NCBI GenBank assembly: GCA_027306715.1
Contig: DAHUZG010000138.1
Coordinates: 1 to 6,112, forward strand
Direction: 5' to 3'
Length of the DNA: 6,112 bases
From: Acidimicrobiaceae bacterium
Lineage (GTDB): Bacteria > Actinomycetota > Acidimicrobiia > Acidimicrobiales > Bog-793
The notes under the pieces are model-generated. The model saw nothing but the letters and a program-made list of their open reading frames with translations, made no database searches and had not been told where the DNA came from. Of the stretch, positions 5,962 to 6,112 are shown piece by piece. The first letter of the stretch is position 1; the number at the start of each line of letters is the position of its first letter. A program made the position numbers and the translations under genes.

Positions 5962-6112
5962 GCACCGGAGGCGACCCGGCAGGCGGGACCCTCGAGGCTT
6001 TACCGGTACCCCGGCGCCGCAGGACCCTGGCCGAGCTGCGGCAGCCGCCCCCCGGCTTCTCCTGGCCCGGCCGCCCCGCCGCCGAGGCCTACAGCGGCCC
6101 GCGGTGGCGCCG
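5958..6112 (+). CDS. Unrecognised protein, N-terminal fragment (runs off the right edge)
   Basis: GTG 5958 overlaps the restored SCO stop in a GTGA, the same arrangement as between the thioredoxin and SCO genes, so a co-translated operon member is likely. Only 51 codons are visible. They are polar and Arg/Pro-rich: RRRR at 19-22, then LAELRQPPPGFS at 24-35, with no membrane segment yet. LRQPPPxFS also occurs in the SCO protein just before its membrane anchor, so this could likewise be a cytoplasmic tail ahead of a membrane segment. The gene contains a TTA leucine codon (6000-6002), very unusual for this DNA. I do not recognise the family. Given its neighbours it may belong to cytochrome oxidase assembly or be a second SCO/thioredoxin-type protein, but this is a guess from position. 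Confidence 0.6.
   Translation, partial: MSTGGDPAGGTLEALPVPRRRRTLAELRQPPPGFSWPGRPAAEAYSGPRWR

Noticed and set aside
5919..6112. A genuine SCO fusion continuing unbroken to the right edge
   Set aside because: Codon use becomes atypical for about 13 codons exactly where the adjacent frame supplies a normal SCO ending and stop, and a GTGA start for the next gene follows. A frameshift is simpler.

Overview
The window comes from a very GC-rich bacterium. By eye GC is well above 70%, third codon positions are almost always G or C, and most genes start with GTG. A MurT/GatD lipid II amidation enzyme together with haem-copper oxidase assembly genes points to an actinobacterium. An Acidimicrobiia-like lineage is my best guess, but this is inference from gene content and style, not a placement.

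The layout is two divergent transcription units around a 62-bp gap (1241-1302), and coding density is essentially complete. Leftward (minus strand): a single-domain rhodanese (1240-893), then, two bases on, a ferredoxin-reductase-type FAD/NAD(P)H oxidoreductase that runs off the left edge (890-1). Rightward (plus strand): a 760-residue protein joining MurT and GatD in one chain (1303-3585); CtaB haem O synthase (3597-4520); a membrane-anchored TlpA-like thioredoxin (4531-5163); an SCO1/SenC-family protein (5160-5961) with an apparent one-base frameshift near its 3' end; and the beginning of an unrecognised gene (5958 to the right edge).

The first rightward gene amidates the alpha-carboxyl of the second-position glutamate of lipid II: the GatD part should release ammonia from glutamine and the MurT part should activate the acceptor with ATP. 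The next three genes form a cytochrome c oxidase maturation set: CtaB makes haem O (precursor of haem A), while the TlpA-like and SCO-like proteins would handle thiols and possibly copper for the CuA site outside the membrane. The leftward pair suggests sulfane-sulfur handling next to an FAD-dependent electron-transfer protein.

The points most worth a second look are the MurT-GatD fusion with its Gly/Ser-rich linkers, the probable frameshift that welds the SCO gene to its downstream neighbour, a Tyr where SCO proteins have their copper-binding His, a proline-rich N-terminal motif shared by the SCO protein and the next gene, and three start regions that look like leaderless promoters. I found no RNA gene, CRISPR array, insertion sequence or phage feature.
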